Assembly (NCBI RefSeq): GCF_963676935.1
Contig: NZ_OY781470.1
Span: 186,001 to 250,000 of the forward strand
Length of the DNA: 64,000 nucleotides
Source: Halarcobacter sp.
GTDB lineage: Bacteria > Campylobacterota > Campylobacteria > Campylobacterales > Arcobacteraceae
Reading direction: 5' to 3'
In this document: piece by piece, positions 18,123-27,058 of the stretch
Layout: each line of letters begins with the position of its first letter
Numbering within the stretch: position 1 is the first letter of the stretch
Notes under the pieces: generated by a model
What the model was told of the DNA's origin: nothing
Database searches by the model: none
Seen by the model: only the letters and a program-made list of their open reading frames with translations
Made by a program: the position numbers and the translations under genes

Positions 18123-18798
18123 TATGTTCCTTTTTTAATAAAACTGAGATTATAGAACCCAAAAGTGCAGATATTAAAATATATATTGTATTATCTAATA
18201 AATAACTAGAAATTACAGCAATTATAGCCGTAATTAAGTATATAAAAAAATCGTCCTTTGATTTGTACATAGCAGTTAAAATTGCAAGAAACATTCCAAA
18301 AAATGCAAAATCAAGACCATATTTTTTAGGTTCAATAATAAACTGTGCAAAAAAGTATCCACTTGATGTACCTAAAAGCCAAGATATGAAAATGCAAAAG
18401 CCTCCACCTAAAAGAAAATATATAGTTACTCCTTTTTCTTTTAAATTTTTCATTGTAATAGCCCAAGATTCATCTGTCACAAAATGCATTATAAACAATT
18501 TCTCTTTTAGGGAACTATTTATAAAAAGAGTGTCTAATGTTGTTGCTATTAAAAAATATCTCATATTTATAAGTATAGCAGTTCCAATTATTGCTGTAAT
18601 ACTAAATGAATTTGATAGCATATCTACAATTACGAATTGGGAAGAACCTGCAAATATAAATATATTCATAATAAGTAGTTGAATATATTCAATATTAGTA
18701 GAATTACAAATAATGCCTAATACAACACCATAACTAAAAACACTTAAACTTATTGGTAAATTTGAAATAAATCCATTTTTAAAACTAGTTTTTTTCAT
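18115..18798 (-). CDS. azlC: AzlC-family branched-chain amino acid exporter subunit
   Basis: 227 residues, five to six membrane helices; NGFISNLPISLSVFSYGVVLG near the start and the FAGSSQFVIVDML motif mark the AzlC family. It is the larger subunit of the exporter. An AraC regulator lies directly upstream on the same strand, the usual arrangement for controlled azlCD units. Real substrate not shown by sequence. Confidence 0.9.
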   Translation of the reverse strand: MKKTSFKNGFISNLPISLSVFSYGVVLGIICNSTNIEYIQLLIMNIFIFAGSSQFVIVDMLSNSFSITAIIGTAILINMRYFLIATTLDTLFINSSLKEKLFIMHFVTDESWAITMKNLKEKGVTIYFLLGGGFCIFISWLLGTSSGYFFAQFIIEPKKYGLDFAFFGMFLAILTAMYKSKDDFFIYLITAIIAVISSYLLDNTIYILISALLGSIISVLLKKEHNG

Positions 18799-18844
18799 TT
18801 GAGAATTTTATACAAATAGTAAATATATGTATAGTACAAGGTTG

Positions 18845-19669
18845 CTAAGTAAAAAAACTTTTATATATACCAGGAGTAAGTCCAGTTAATTGTTTAAATT
18901 TCTTATTTAAATGACTTTGATCTGTAAATCCACATAAATAAGCAACTTCACTTATATCTTCTCCATTTCTTAAAAACTGTTTTGCTTTTTCAACTTTTCT
19001 TATCATTTGGTATGTATGCGGAGATACAGAAGTGTGTTTTTTGAATAATCTTAAAAAATGAAATTTTGAAATATTAAACTCTTTTGAAAAGTCATCTAAT
19101 GAAAAATTTTGATTATAATTATCTTTAATAAACTCTTTTGCATATTTAATTAATAGATTATGTGAAGGTAGTTCATTTTCATTATATAGTGTTGTATTTA
19201 TTTTTATAATAAAATTGATTGTATCAATCAATTCACACTCCCAAGATAGTTTATTAAAAAAGTTTTCTTTATATTTCATTAATAAAAATAATCTATTGTA
19301 TATTAGTTTATTAGTAAATTCAAAATTCTTAAAAGGCGACAATTGAGTATTGAAATTATCTTTTAATAGTTCTTGCATTGTATTTTGGGAAATATATAAA
19401 GAGTGGTGTTTGTATCCTTCTTGTGAAAGAACACCACAAGAATGAATCTCATCGGGATTTATTGTTATAATAGAAGATTTATTAAATTTATGGTTAAAAC
19501 CTCTTAGAAAAGCACCCATTTCTCCCCTTTCTATAAGGGAGATTGTATATTCTTCATGAACATGCTTTTCAAAACAAAAATTATTATAGTCCCCTTCATA
19601 TAAAAAAATATCATTTTTTTCTGTTGGTTTGAACTTTACATTATGAATTAGATTTGTTATAGTATTCAT
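18845..19669 (-). CDS. AraC-family transcriptional regulator
   Basis: 274 residues. N-terminal cupin-type sensor (about 20-110) with HVHEEYTISLIERGEMGAF and a NPDEIHSCGVL block; the C-terminal part (about 172-272) holds two helix-turn-helix motifs, FSLDDFSKEFNISKFHFLRLFKK and ISEVAYLCGFTDQSHLNKKFKQ, then the family's GLTPGIYK tail. Lies upstream of azlCD on the same strand, 46 nt away, and probably controls it in response to an amino acid or drug. Confidence 0.92.
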   Translation of the reverse strand: MNTITNLIHNVKFKPTEKNDIFLYEGDYNNFCFEKHVHEEYTISLIERGEMGAFLRGFNHKFNKSSIITINPDEIHSCGVLSQEGYKHHSLYISQNTMQELLKDNFNTQLSPFKNFEFTNKLIYNRLFLLMKYKENFFNKLSWECELIDTINFIIKINTTLYNENELPSHNLLIKYAKEFIKDNYNQNFSLDDFSKEFNISKFHFLRLFKKHTSVSPHTYQMIRKVEKAKQFLRNGEDISEVAYLCGFTDQSHLNKKFKQLTGLTPGIYKSFFT

Positions 19670-19764
19670 AAAATTAATTATAGCAATAAATAAAAAAAAT
19701 GTATTGTACTAGATTGCTATAAATCATAAATTTAGAAAAAAATCTAACTTTTGAATAAAACCTC

Positions 19765-19793
19765 TTGACAAATAAAAAAAAATGTAGTATAAT
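19765..19793 (+). promoter_or_regulatory. Perfect-consensus sigma-70 promoter of the tRNA cluster
   Basis: TTGACA (19765-19770) and TATAAT (19788-19793) are separated by exactly 17 nt, about 35 nt before the first tRNA. Full consensus in both boxes is unusual for this AT-rich group and fits a strong stable-RNA promoter. Confidence 0.85.
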
Positions 19794-19827
19794 TCCGTCC
19801 ACTTTTTGAAAGAATAAGTAGATGTTT

Positions 19828-19905
19828 CGGGGCGTAGCGCAGTCTGGTTAGCGCACCTGGTTTGGGACCAGGGGGCCGGAGGTTCGAATCCTCTCGCCCC
19901 GACCA
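19828..19905 (+). tRNA. tRNA-Pro (TGG)
   Basis: Acceptor CGGGGCG pairs with CGCCCCG; T-arm GGAGG/TTCGAAT/CCTCT; anticodon TGG in the loop at 19863-19865; discriminator A and encoded CCA. First of seven clustered tRNAs. Confidence 0.97.
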
Positions 19906-19913
19906 TTCGTATG

Positions 19914-19990
19914 GTGGGTATAGCTCAGCTGGTTAGAGCATCGGGTTGTGGTTCCGAGGGCCGTGGGTTCGAATCCCATTATCCACCCCA
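19914..19990 (+). tRNA. tRNA-His (GTG)
   Basis: Acceptor GTGGGTA pairs with TATCCAC; anticodon stem TCGGG/TCCGA around TTGTGGT gives GTG. The discriminator is C, and the base just before the gene (19913) is G, so the extra G-1:C73 pair required by HisRS is genomically encoded. CCA is encoded. Confidence 0.97.
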
Positions 19991-20008
19991 TTTTCAAATT
20001 GTATAATT

Positions 20009-20085
20009 GCGTCTGTAGCTCAGCTGGATAGAGCACACGCCTTCTAAGCGTGCGGTCAAAGGTTCGAATCCTTTCAGGCGTGCCA
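20009..20085 (+). tRNA. tRNA-Arg (TCT)
   Basis: Acceptor GCGTCTG pairs with CAGGCGT (G1-U72 wobble); anticodon TCT at 20043-20045 between CACGC and GCGTG; discriminator G and encoded CCA. Reads AGA/AGG, the dominant Arg codons in this window. Confidence 0.96.
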
Positions 20086-20137
20086 CTTTAAGATTTTGGT
20101 TGTTTTCAACTGAATCTTTTTTTTTGACTTTTTTTGT

Positions 20138-20222
20138 GCGGATGTGGTGAAATTGGTAGACACGCCAGACTTAGGATCTGGTGCCTCACGGTGTGGAGGT
20201 TCGAGTCCTCTCATCCGCACCA
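20138..20222 (+). tRNA. tRNA-Leu (TAG)
   Basis: Acceptor GCGGATG pairs with CATCCGC; stem CCAGA/TCTGG around CTTAGGA gives anticodon TAG. A long variable arm (TGCCTCACGGTGT) marks a class II tRNA. Discriminator A and encoded CCA; 85 nt. Confidence 0.96.
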
Positions 20223-20280
20223 CTTATATTATAAATGTGGTTTCTTTTAAAATTTTATAAATCCATATAGATTATTTTAA

Positions 20281-20357
<77 letters not shown>

Positions 20358-20446
20358 AAAAAGACATCACTTTTTACAAATATTTAGGAAAATATAAGAA
20401 AAGATTGCTTATAATTTCCATCTCAAATTAGTTTATACTAATATAT

Positions 20447-20523
<77 letters not shown>

Positions 20524-20545
20524 CTAAAATAATTTTTAATCATAA

Positions 20546-20620
20546 TGGGGTATCGCCAAGTGGTAAGGCAACGGTTTTTGGTATCGTTATTCGCAGGTTC
20601 GAGTCCTGCTACCCCATCCA
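20546..20620 (+). tRNA. tRNA-Gln (TTG)
   Basis: Acceptor TGGGGTA pairs with TACCCCA; stem ACGGT/ATCGT around TTTTGGT gives anticodon TTG; discriminator T and encoded CCA. Last tRNA of the cluster. Confidence 0.96.
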
Positions 20621-20726
20621 CTTTTTTATTTATACAATATTCTTATATCAAACTACTTTAATAAGTTAGAAATAATTTTTTATATTAAGCTACTGTTAAT
20701 AATATTTTAGTATTATTTCAAAATAA

Positions 20727-20745
20727 ATGACCGACGGTCGTTCAT
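20727..20745. promoter_or_regulatory. Near-palindromic TetR-type operator
   Basis: ATGACCGACGGTCGTTCAT is a 19-bp inverted repeat with one mismatched pair, G/C-rich in an otherwise AT-rich spacer. It lies 20 nt before the TetR gene. The TGACCGAC..GTCGTTCA type is common for AcrR/TtgR-like repressors of efflux pumps, so autoregulation is likely. Confidence 0.8.
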
Positions 20746-20764
20746 TTTAAAATTAGGATTTTTA

Positions 20765-21367
20765 TTGGCAATTATAGTAGATAAAATACAAAAAAGAAAA
20801 GATATAGCACTCTCTTGTAAGCAAATCTTGATTGAAGAGGGGATAAATAAAATCTCTATATCAAAACTAGCAAAGTTTGCAGGGATTAGCAAAGGTAGTT
20901 TCTATGATTACTTCACTAATAAAAATGATTTAGTTTTTGAAATAATAAATTTATCAATACTTAAACACAACATATTAAAAGAGGAAAAACTCAATAGTGT
21001 AAAATCATCTCGTGAAAAGGTAAAGATTTTTTTAGAAATTTTTTATGAAGAAGAGGATGATGAGTTAAGAAATTTATATAAAGAATTTTTATCAATCTCT
21101 TTGTCTGAACCAACTAAAGATATTATTGATTATCACACTAGACACAATGAAGAATACTATTTATGGTTTAAATCTATTTTTGATGAAGGGATAGAGAAAA
21201 AAGAGTTAAAGCCTGAAGCCCGAAAGCTTGTAAATGGGCTTTTTTTATTAGGTACAGGAGTATTTATTTCTCAATTAACCTGTAAAGTTAAAACAAACTC
21301 AAAAAAAGAGATAGATAATTATGTTGATACAATCTTTGATTTAATAGAAATTAATAAATGTAATTAA
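20765..21367 (+). CDS. TetR/AcrR-family transcriptional repressor of the RND pump
   Basis: 200 residues from TTG 20765 with AGGA about 7 nt upstream. N-terminal HTH (about 24-50): ISKLAKFAGISKGSFYDYFTNKNDLV, the TetR signature. The ligand-binding half is helical. It precedes a tolC-acrA-acrB type operon on the same strand, and its own promoter region holds a palindromic operator. Comparable to CmeR-cmeABC of Campylobacter, but with the outer-membrane gene first. Confidence 0.92.
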   Translation: MAIIVDKIQKRKDIALSCKQILIEEGINKISISKLAKFAGISKGSFYDYFTNKNDLVFEIINLSILKHNILKEEKLNSVKSSREKVKIFLEIFYEEEDDELRNLYKEFLSISLSEPTKDIIDYHTRHNEEYYLWFKSIFDEGIEKKELKPEARKLVNGLFLLGTGVFISQLTCKVKTNSKKEIDNYVDTIFDLIEINKCN

Positions 21368-21429
21368 ATAGTGTATAATATTTAATATAATAAAAAATAA
21401 GATTATAAAATAGATAATAAGGATTTAAA

Positions 21430-22665
21430 ATGAAAAAAAGTATAGCTATTCTTTTAATTGTGCCTTTTGCATTGTTTGGCGAGAGTTTAACACAGTTAAT
21501 AGAATTAACTAAAAATAATAAGATGATTGACTCTTCAAGAATTAGTATAGAGAGTACAAAAGATTCTTATAAAAGTGTTCAAAATTCATATTTGCCACAA
21601 TTTAGCGTAGGTGCAAATTATCAAAGAACAAATAAAGAAACAAGTGGCGTACCTCATAGCAGAAATACAATTCAAGGAAGTGTAGATTATGTAATTTATG
21701 ATGGCGGTAAAAAATATAATACTTATGATTCATATGAAGCATCAATTGAACAAGGTAAAAACAGTTTAGTTAATCAAGAAAATGAGATTGCTTTACAAGT
21801 AACAGATTACTATTTTACTTATTTATCTTTAGGGGCACAAAAAGAGGCTAAATTGAAAGAGATCGAACAGTTAGAAGCACAGTATACAAGATTGAAAAGA
21901 TTTTTAGATGCTGGTACTACAACTGAAGATGAAGTTCAAAAAATCATTTCAAGAATTGAAACAGCTAGAGTTGAATTACATGAAATAGAATTAAATATTC
22001 AAACTATTATACATAATTTGGAATATGTTGTAGGTAAATCAGTATCAATTGAAAAAGGTTCTTCTGTAGATGAATACAATTCTGATAAAACTCAATTAAG
22101 AGCAGATTTAAAAGCATTAGAGTATAAATTAGAAGCTTTATTAGCAGATGCAAAAGCTAAAAAAAGTGGTACATTACCAACTGTAACTATAAATGATACA
22201 TATGCAAGAAACGATTTAAATTACAATACAAATACTTATAGTAGTAATAGTGATGATTATAGTCAAAATATTGCATCTGTAAACCTATCATGGAAAATAT
22301 TTGATTTTGGGGCAACAAGTAGAGAATACCAAGCAGCATATAAACAATATTTAGCTTTAAAATCTCAATATGAATATGAAAAAAACAAAGCTTCAGTTGA
22401 TTTAAAATTAGCAAATAAATCTTATGAGATTGGAAAATTAAAAGTTAAGTCAGCAAAAGCTGGATTAAAAGCAGCAAATAGTGCATATGATTCAATAAAA
22501 GCAAAATACGAAAATGGTATAGTAGATAATGTATCATATCTTGAAGCTTTAAGTGAAAAGTATGATGCCGAAAGTGCATTAAAAGTTGCACTTTATGATT
22601 TAGAAATTAAAAAAGCAAATATAATTTACTATAGTGGTGAAAAATTAGAGGAGTTTGTAAAATGA
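21430..22665 (+). CDS. TolC-family outer-membrane efflux protein
   Basis: 411 residues: a signal peptide (about 1-17, ending FALFGES), then long heptad-rich helices in two repeats and two short beta segments (QFSVGANYQRT; the second near PTVTINDTYARND). Forms the trimeric exit duct for the RND pump encoded next. It overlaps the adaptor gene by 4 nt. A TATAAT box at 21374-21379 may give it a promoter besides that of the regulator; AAGGA precedes the ATG. Confidence 0.92.
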   Translation: MKKSIAILLIVPFALFGESLTQLIELTKNNKMIDSSRISIESTKDSYKSVQNSYLPQFSVGANYQRTNKETSGVPHSRNTIQGSVDYVIYDGGKKYNTYDSYEASIEQGKNSLVNQENEIALQVTDYYFTYLSLGAQKEAKLKEIEQLEAQYTRLKRFLDAGTTTEDEVQKIISRIETARVELHEIELNIQTIIHNLEYVVGKSVSIEKGSSVDEYNSDKTQLRADLKALEYKLEALLADAKAKKSGTLPTVTINDTYARNDLNYNTNTYSSNSDDYSQNIASVNLSWKIFDFGATSREYQAAYKQYLALKSQYEYEKNKASVDLKLANKSYEIGKLKVKSAKAGLKAANSAYDSIKAKYENGIVDNVSYLEALSEKYDAESALKVALYDLEIKKANIIYYSGEKLEEFVK

Positions 22666-23792
22666 GAAGAATTAAAGGTTTATTAGTAGTTTCAGCATTA
22701 GCATTAACTACAATTTCATCAAGTCTTTTAGCTGCGGAAGGTGCTCCAGCTGGAAAACAAATGCCAGCACCAAAAGCTGATGCATATATTGTACCTGAAG
22801 CACAAGATTTAAAAATTGATTTAAAATATCCAGCACAAATAAAAGCTTTAAAGAGTGCTGTAGTTTATTCAAGAGTTCTTGGAGTATTAGAAGAGTTAAG
22901 ATTTGAAGAGGGTAAAAAAGTAAATAAAGGTGATTCTTTATTTAAAATTGAAGATGATTTATATAAAGCAAAAGTAGATGCTGCTCTTGCATCAGTAAAA
23001 ATGAATCAAGCTACACTTGATAATGCAACAAGAAGTTGGAATAGAATTAAAAAACTTTATAAAAGTAAAGCTGTAACAACTGAACAAAGAGATAATTCTT
23101 TATCTACTTATGAAGAAGCGTTAGCTTCACTTGCATTGGCAAAAGCTGAATTAAAACAAGCGCAAATTGATTTAGATTATACAAAAGTAAAAGCTCCTAT
23201 TTCAGGTATTGCAGGTATTAAAAAAGTTGACGTAGGAAATTTGGTAACAGCAAATCCTCCAATGGAATTAGTAACAATTACACAAAATGAAAAAGTGTAT
23301 GTTGATTTTTCAATGCCATTAAGTGATTATAAAAATATTAAAACAGGTTTATGGACAATCCCTAGTGATGGAAAAATTAACGTAACATTAAATGTAAATG
23401 ATAAACCTATATCAGCAAAAGGTTATGTGGATTTTATAGATGTAAATATTGATAAAGATACTTCTACAGTGAAGATGAGGGCTTTAATTGATAATGAAAA
23501 CAATCAATTGATGGCTGGAAATTTTGCAAGGGTAACTTTAAATGGAATTGTTCAAAAAAATGTAATTACAATTCCTCAAAAGGCGTTATTACAAAATCCA
23601 TTAGGAACAGTTGTTTTTGTTGAAAACAAAGGTGTAGCAGCAGTAAAACCAGTTATTATTGGAAATGAAAGTGGTGATAAATATATTGTTATTGGTGGAC
23701 CACTTCAAAGCGGTGATAAAGTTATTGTTAACAACTTCTTTAGAGTTAAACCTGGTAAACCTGTAGCTGTTGACAAAATAATTAACAAGTAA
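22662..23792 (+). CDS. RND efflux periplasmic adaptor (membrane fusion protein)
   Basis: 376 residues: an N-terminal signal (to about residue 25), a lipoyl-like half motif RVLGVLEELRFEEGKKVNKG, a helical hairpin about 95-165, a second lipoyl half with YTKVKAPISGIAG, then beta-barrel and membrane-proximal domains. No lipobox Cys follows the signal, unlike AcrA. Bridges the inner-membrane pump and the TolC-like duct. Overlaps tolC-type gene by 4 nt and is followed by the pump after 9 nt. Confidence 0.93.
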   Translation: MRRIKGLLVVSALALTTISSSLLAAEGAPAGKQMPAPKADAYIVPEAQDLKIDLKYPAQIKALKSAVVYSRVLGVLEELRFEEGKKVNKGDSLFKIEDDLYKAKVDAALASVKMNQATLDNATRSWNRIKKLYKSKAVTTEQRDNSLSTYEEALASLALAKAELKQAQIDLDYTKVKAPISGIAGIKKVDVGNLVTANPPMELVTITQNEKVYVDFSMPLSDYKNIKTGLWTIPSDGKINVTLNVNDKPISAKGYVDFIDVNIDKDTSTVKMRALIDNENNQLMAGNFARVTLNGIVQKNVITIPQKALLQNPLGTVVFVENKGVAAVKPVIIGNESGDKYIVIGGPLQSGDKVIVNNFFRVKPGKPVAVDKIINK

Positions 23793-23801
23793 GGAAAATA
23801 G

Positions 23802-26800
23802 ATGTTTTCACGTTTTTTTATAAATAGACCAATCTTCGCAACAGTTTTGTCTATTTTAATTATATTAGCAGGGTTAATTTCCATAAATATTTTACCTGTA
23901 AAAGAGTACCCTGCAGTAACTCCTCCTCAGATTAATGTAACAGCTACATATCCTGGGGCAAATGCTCAGACACTCTCTTCAACTGTAGCAACAACATTAG
24001 AAAATGCCATAAATGGTGTTGATAATATGACATATATGTCTTCAACAGCATCTCCGAGTGGGGTATTATCTTTAAGTATTATTTTTAATGTAGGTACTGA
24101 TGTTGCACAAGCAAAGGTTGATGTAAATAACAGAGTACAATTGGCTCTTAATAAATTACCCGAAGAGGTTCAAAGACAAGGTATATCTGTAAGAGAAAGA
24201 TCTCCTGATATGCTTAAAGTATTGGCTTTTAGATCAAAAGGTCAAGTGCATGATACAACATATATTTCAAACTATTTAACAGTAAATGTTATTGATGATA
24301 TAAAAAGAATTAAAGGTATTGGTGATGCAACAGTTTTTGGTGCTAAAGACTACTCAATTAGAGTTTGGATTGATCCAGAAAAACTTGCATTTTATAATTT
24401 GACTCCTGAAGAAGTAAGAGAGCTTATTAATAGTCAAAATAATCAATACTCTACAGGTTCAGTTGGTGCTGAACCAATTAAAAATATTCAAGCATTTACT
24501 TACTCTATCTCAACTGAAGGTAGATTAAAAAATGTAAAAGAGTTTGAAAACATTATAGTACGATCAAATCCCGATGGTTCAACTTTAAGATTAAAAGATA
24601 TTGCTAGAATTGAATTAGGTGCAGATTCTCATAATACATCTGCAAATTATAATGAAGAACCAATGATTCCCGTTGGTATTTTCTTAGCACCAGGTGCAAA
24701 TGCACTTGAAGTTTCTGCTGCACTTGATGAAAAACTAAAAGAGATTTCTCATAAGTTCCCTGAAGATTTAGAGTATAGAGTTCCTTATGATGCAACACTT
24801 TTTGTTGATGAATCGATTAAAGAAGTTGTGAAAACATTGCTTGAAGCAATTGTTTTCGTTGTGATTTTAATTTATCTATTCTTAGGTAACTTTAGAGCAA
24901 CAATTATTCCTGTATTGGCTATTCCTGTTTCGGTTATTGGTACTTTTGCAGGTCTTTATGCCGCAGGCTTTTCTATAAACTTACTTACTTTATTTGGTAT
25001 GATTCTAGCTATTGGATTGGTTGTTGATGATGCTATTATTGTAATTGAAAATGTAGAAAGAAATTTAAGAACAAAAGCTTTAAATGTAAAAGAAGCAACT
25101 ATTGAAGCAATGAAAGAGTTAACAACTCCACTTGTAGCTATTATTCTTGTATTATCAGCAGTATTTATTCCTGCTGCACTTACAGGGGGATTTAGTGGAG
25201 TTATGTATAAACAGTTTGCTATTACTATTGTAATGGCAGTTGTAATCTCTGGTTTAGTTGCTCTTACTTTAACTCCTGCTCTTTGTGCAATCTTTTTAAG
25301 AAAACATGAGCCAGAACCAATTTGGTTAATTAGAAAATTTAATGATTTTTTTGATTGGTCAACTACAGTTTTTATTGGTATTACAAAACAAACTATTAGA
25401 TTATGGTTCTTTTCATTAGCATTATTTGCAATATTAATGGGTGCAACATATTCTATTATGAAAAGTACACCTTCTGGATTAGTTCCAACAGAAGATAAAG
25501 GGGTATTACTTGTAATTGTAAATATGATGCCATCTACTTCTTTAGGTGAATCTAAAAAAATTACAAATAGAATTGAAAAGCAATTATTATCACATCCAGA
25601 TATAATTTCTACGGGGGCAATTACTGGTTTAGATATTTCATCGTTTGCTTATAAAACAGATGCAGCATTAATGTTTGCTATGCTTAGACCTTGGGATGAA
25701 AGACCTCTACCAAATCAAAACTCTCAAGCAATTGCAGGGCAATTAATGGGACAATTTATGATGACTAGTAAAGAGGCCTTTGTTATCCCTGTAAATCCTC
25801 CTCCAATTATGGGGATGAGTACAACAGGTGGTTTTGAGATGTGGATTCAAGATAGAACAGGTGGTGATATAAGTGATTTAGGTAAATATACTGATGAGAT
25901 TGTTTCAAAAGCATCTGCTGATCCTAGATTAACATCAGTAAGAACAACTTTAAATACGAATGTTCCTCAATATATGTTAACTGTTGATAGAGAAAAAGCA
26001 AAATCTATGAATGTAGATGTACAATCTATATTTAATGTGATTCAACAAACATTTGGGAAAGGTTATATTAATGACTTTAACCTATATAGTAGAACATTCC
26101 ATGTAAATATACAATCAGAATCTAAATATAGAGAAAATAGAGATGATTTTAAAAATATTTATGTAAGATCAAGTAATGATAATTTAGTTCCAATTAGTGA
26201 ATTAGTTACTTTAAAAAGAGAAGTAAGTGCTAGTATTATCGAAAGATTTAATATGTTTAATGCTTCAAAAATAACAGGTAATCCAGCTGCAGGATTTGCT
26301 TCAAGTGATGCAACTAACGCTATTGAAGAGATTGCAAGTTCAGTACTACCTGAAGGGTATACTATAGCTTGGTCAGGTACTACATTCCAAGAGAAGAAAC
26401 TTGAAAAAGAAGGTGATTACACATCTTTATATGCTGCTTTATTTGTATTCTTGATTCTTGCAGCATTATATGAGAGTTGGAGTATTCCAATGGCTGTAAT
26501 TATTTCAATTCCATTCTCAATCTTTGGTGCAGCTTTAGCCGTGTATTTAAGAGGGTTAGAAGCAGATATATATTTCCAAGTAGGACTTATTACTCTTGTT
26601 GGTTTATCTGCAAAAAATGCAATTTTGATTGTTGAGTTTGCAATGGATAAATTGAGTTCAGGATTAAGCTTATTTGATGCTACTATTGAGGCTGCTAGAT
26701 TAAGGTTTAGACCAATTGTAATGACCTCTTTAGCATTTATTGTTGGTACATTACCTCTTGCCTTAAGTTCAGGTGCAGGAAGTGCAAGTAGACATATTAT

Positions 26801-26915
26801 TGGTACAACAGTTGTTGGTGGTATGTTAGCTGCTGTTGCTATTGGTGTACTATTTATTCCATTATTTTTCTATGGAGTAGTTAGAATAAAACAAAAATTT
26901 TCAAGAAAAAAATAG
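23802..26915 (+). CDS. RND multidrug efflux permease (HAE-1/AcrB-type)
   Basis: 1037 residues, the usual size. It opens FSRFFINRPIFATVLSILI; twelve membrane helices with two large periplasmic loops are evident. The proton-relay motif in TM4 is GLVVDDAIIVIENVERN with the paired Asp residues, and the TM10-11 region has GLITLVGLSAKNAILIVEFA with the relay Lys. Exports drugs, bile salts or similar amphiphiles using the proton gradient. Last gene of the operon. Confidence 0.95.
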   Translation: MFSRFFINRPIFATVLSILIILAGLISINILPVKEYPAVTPPQINVTATYPGANAQTLSSTVATTLENAINGVDNMTYMSSTASPSGVLSLSIIFNVGTDVAQAKVDVNNRVQLALNKLPEEVQRQGISVRERSPDMLKVLAFRSKGQVHDTTYISNYLTVNVIDDIKRIKGIGDATVFGAKDYSIRVWIDPEKLAFYNLTPEEVRELINSQNNQYSTGSVGAEPIKNIQAFTYSISTEGRLKNVKEFENIIVRSNPDGSTLRLKDIARIELGADSHNTSANYNEEPMIPVGIFLAPGANALEVSAALDEKLKEISHKFPEDLEYRVPYDATLFVDESIKEVVKTLLEAIVFVVILIYLFLGNFRATIIPVLAIPVSVIGTFAGLYAAGFSINLLTLFGMILAIGLVVDDAIIVIENVERNLRTKALNVKEATIEAMKELTTPLVAIILVLSAVFIPAALTGGFSGVMYKQFAITIVMAVVISGLVALTLTPALCAIFLRKHEPEPIWLIRKFNDFFDWSTTVFIGITKQTIRLWFFSLALFAILMGATYSIMKSTPSGLVPTEDKGVLLVIVNMMPSTSLGESKKITNRIEKQLLSHPDIISTGAITGLDISSFAYKTDAALMFAMLRPWDERPLPNQNSQAIAGQLMGQFMMTSKEAFVIPVNPPPIMGMSTTGGFEMWIQDRTGGDISDLGKYTDEIVSKASADPRLTSVRTTLNTNVPQYMLTVDREKAKSMNVDVQSIFNVIQQTFGKGYINDFNLYSRTFHVNIQSESKYRENRDDFKNIYVRSSNDNLVPISELVTLKREVSASIIERFNMFNASKITGNPAAGFASSDATNAIEEIASSVLPEGYTIAWSGTTFQEKKLEKEGDYTSLYAALFVFLILAALYESWSIPMAVIISIPFSIFGAALAVYLRGLEADIYFQVGLITLVGLSAKNAILIVEFAMDKLSSGLSLFDATIEAARLRFRPIVMTSLAFIVGTLPLALSSGAGSASRHIIGTTVVGGMLAAVAIGVLFIPLFFYGVVRIKQKFSRKK

Positions 26916-26928
26916 ATAAACAAAAAAT

Positions 26929-26954
26929 TTAAGGGGTTGTTCTAAACCCCTTAA
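26929..26954 (+). terminator. Terminator of the RND operon
   Basis: TTAAGGGGTT pairs with AACCCCTTAA around a 6-nt loop, 13 nt after the pump stop. The downstream tract (TCTCTC) is poor in T, so it may be moderate in strength. Confidence 0.7.
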
Positions 26955-27058
26955 TCTCTCTAAAAAAATCTAAAACAATATTTTAAAACTAATAATATAC
27001 TTATATATTTTTAATCTACATGTAGTATAATCTTAATAAAATATTATGGAAAAAATAT

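Noticed and set aside
18263-18682. 139-residue plus-strand ORF opposite azlC
   Set aside because: It is the mirror of a strong membrane-protein gene, with no ribosome site or family features; AT-rich transporter genes often leave such open antisense frames.
19724-20036. Two overlapping minus-strand ORFs of about 60 residues, one beginning MVGARGFEPPAPWSQ
   Set aside because: They are antisense translations of the tRNA-Pro, tRNA-His and tRNA-Arg genes, a well-known source of false proteins.
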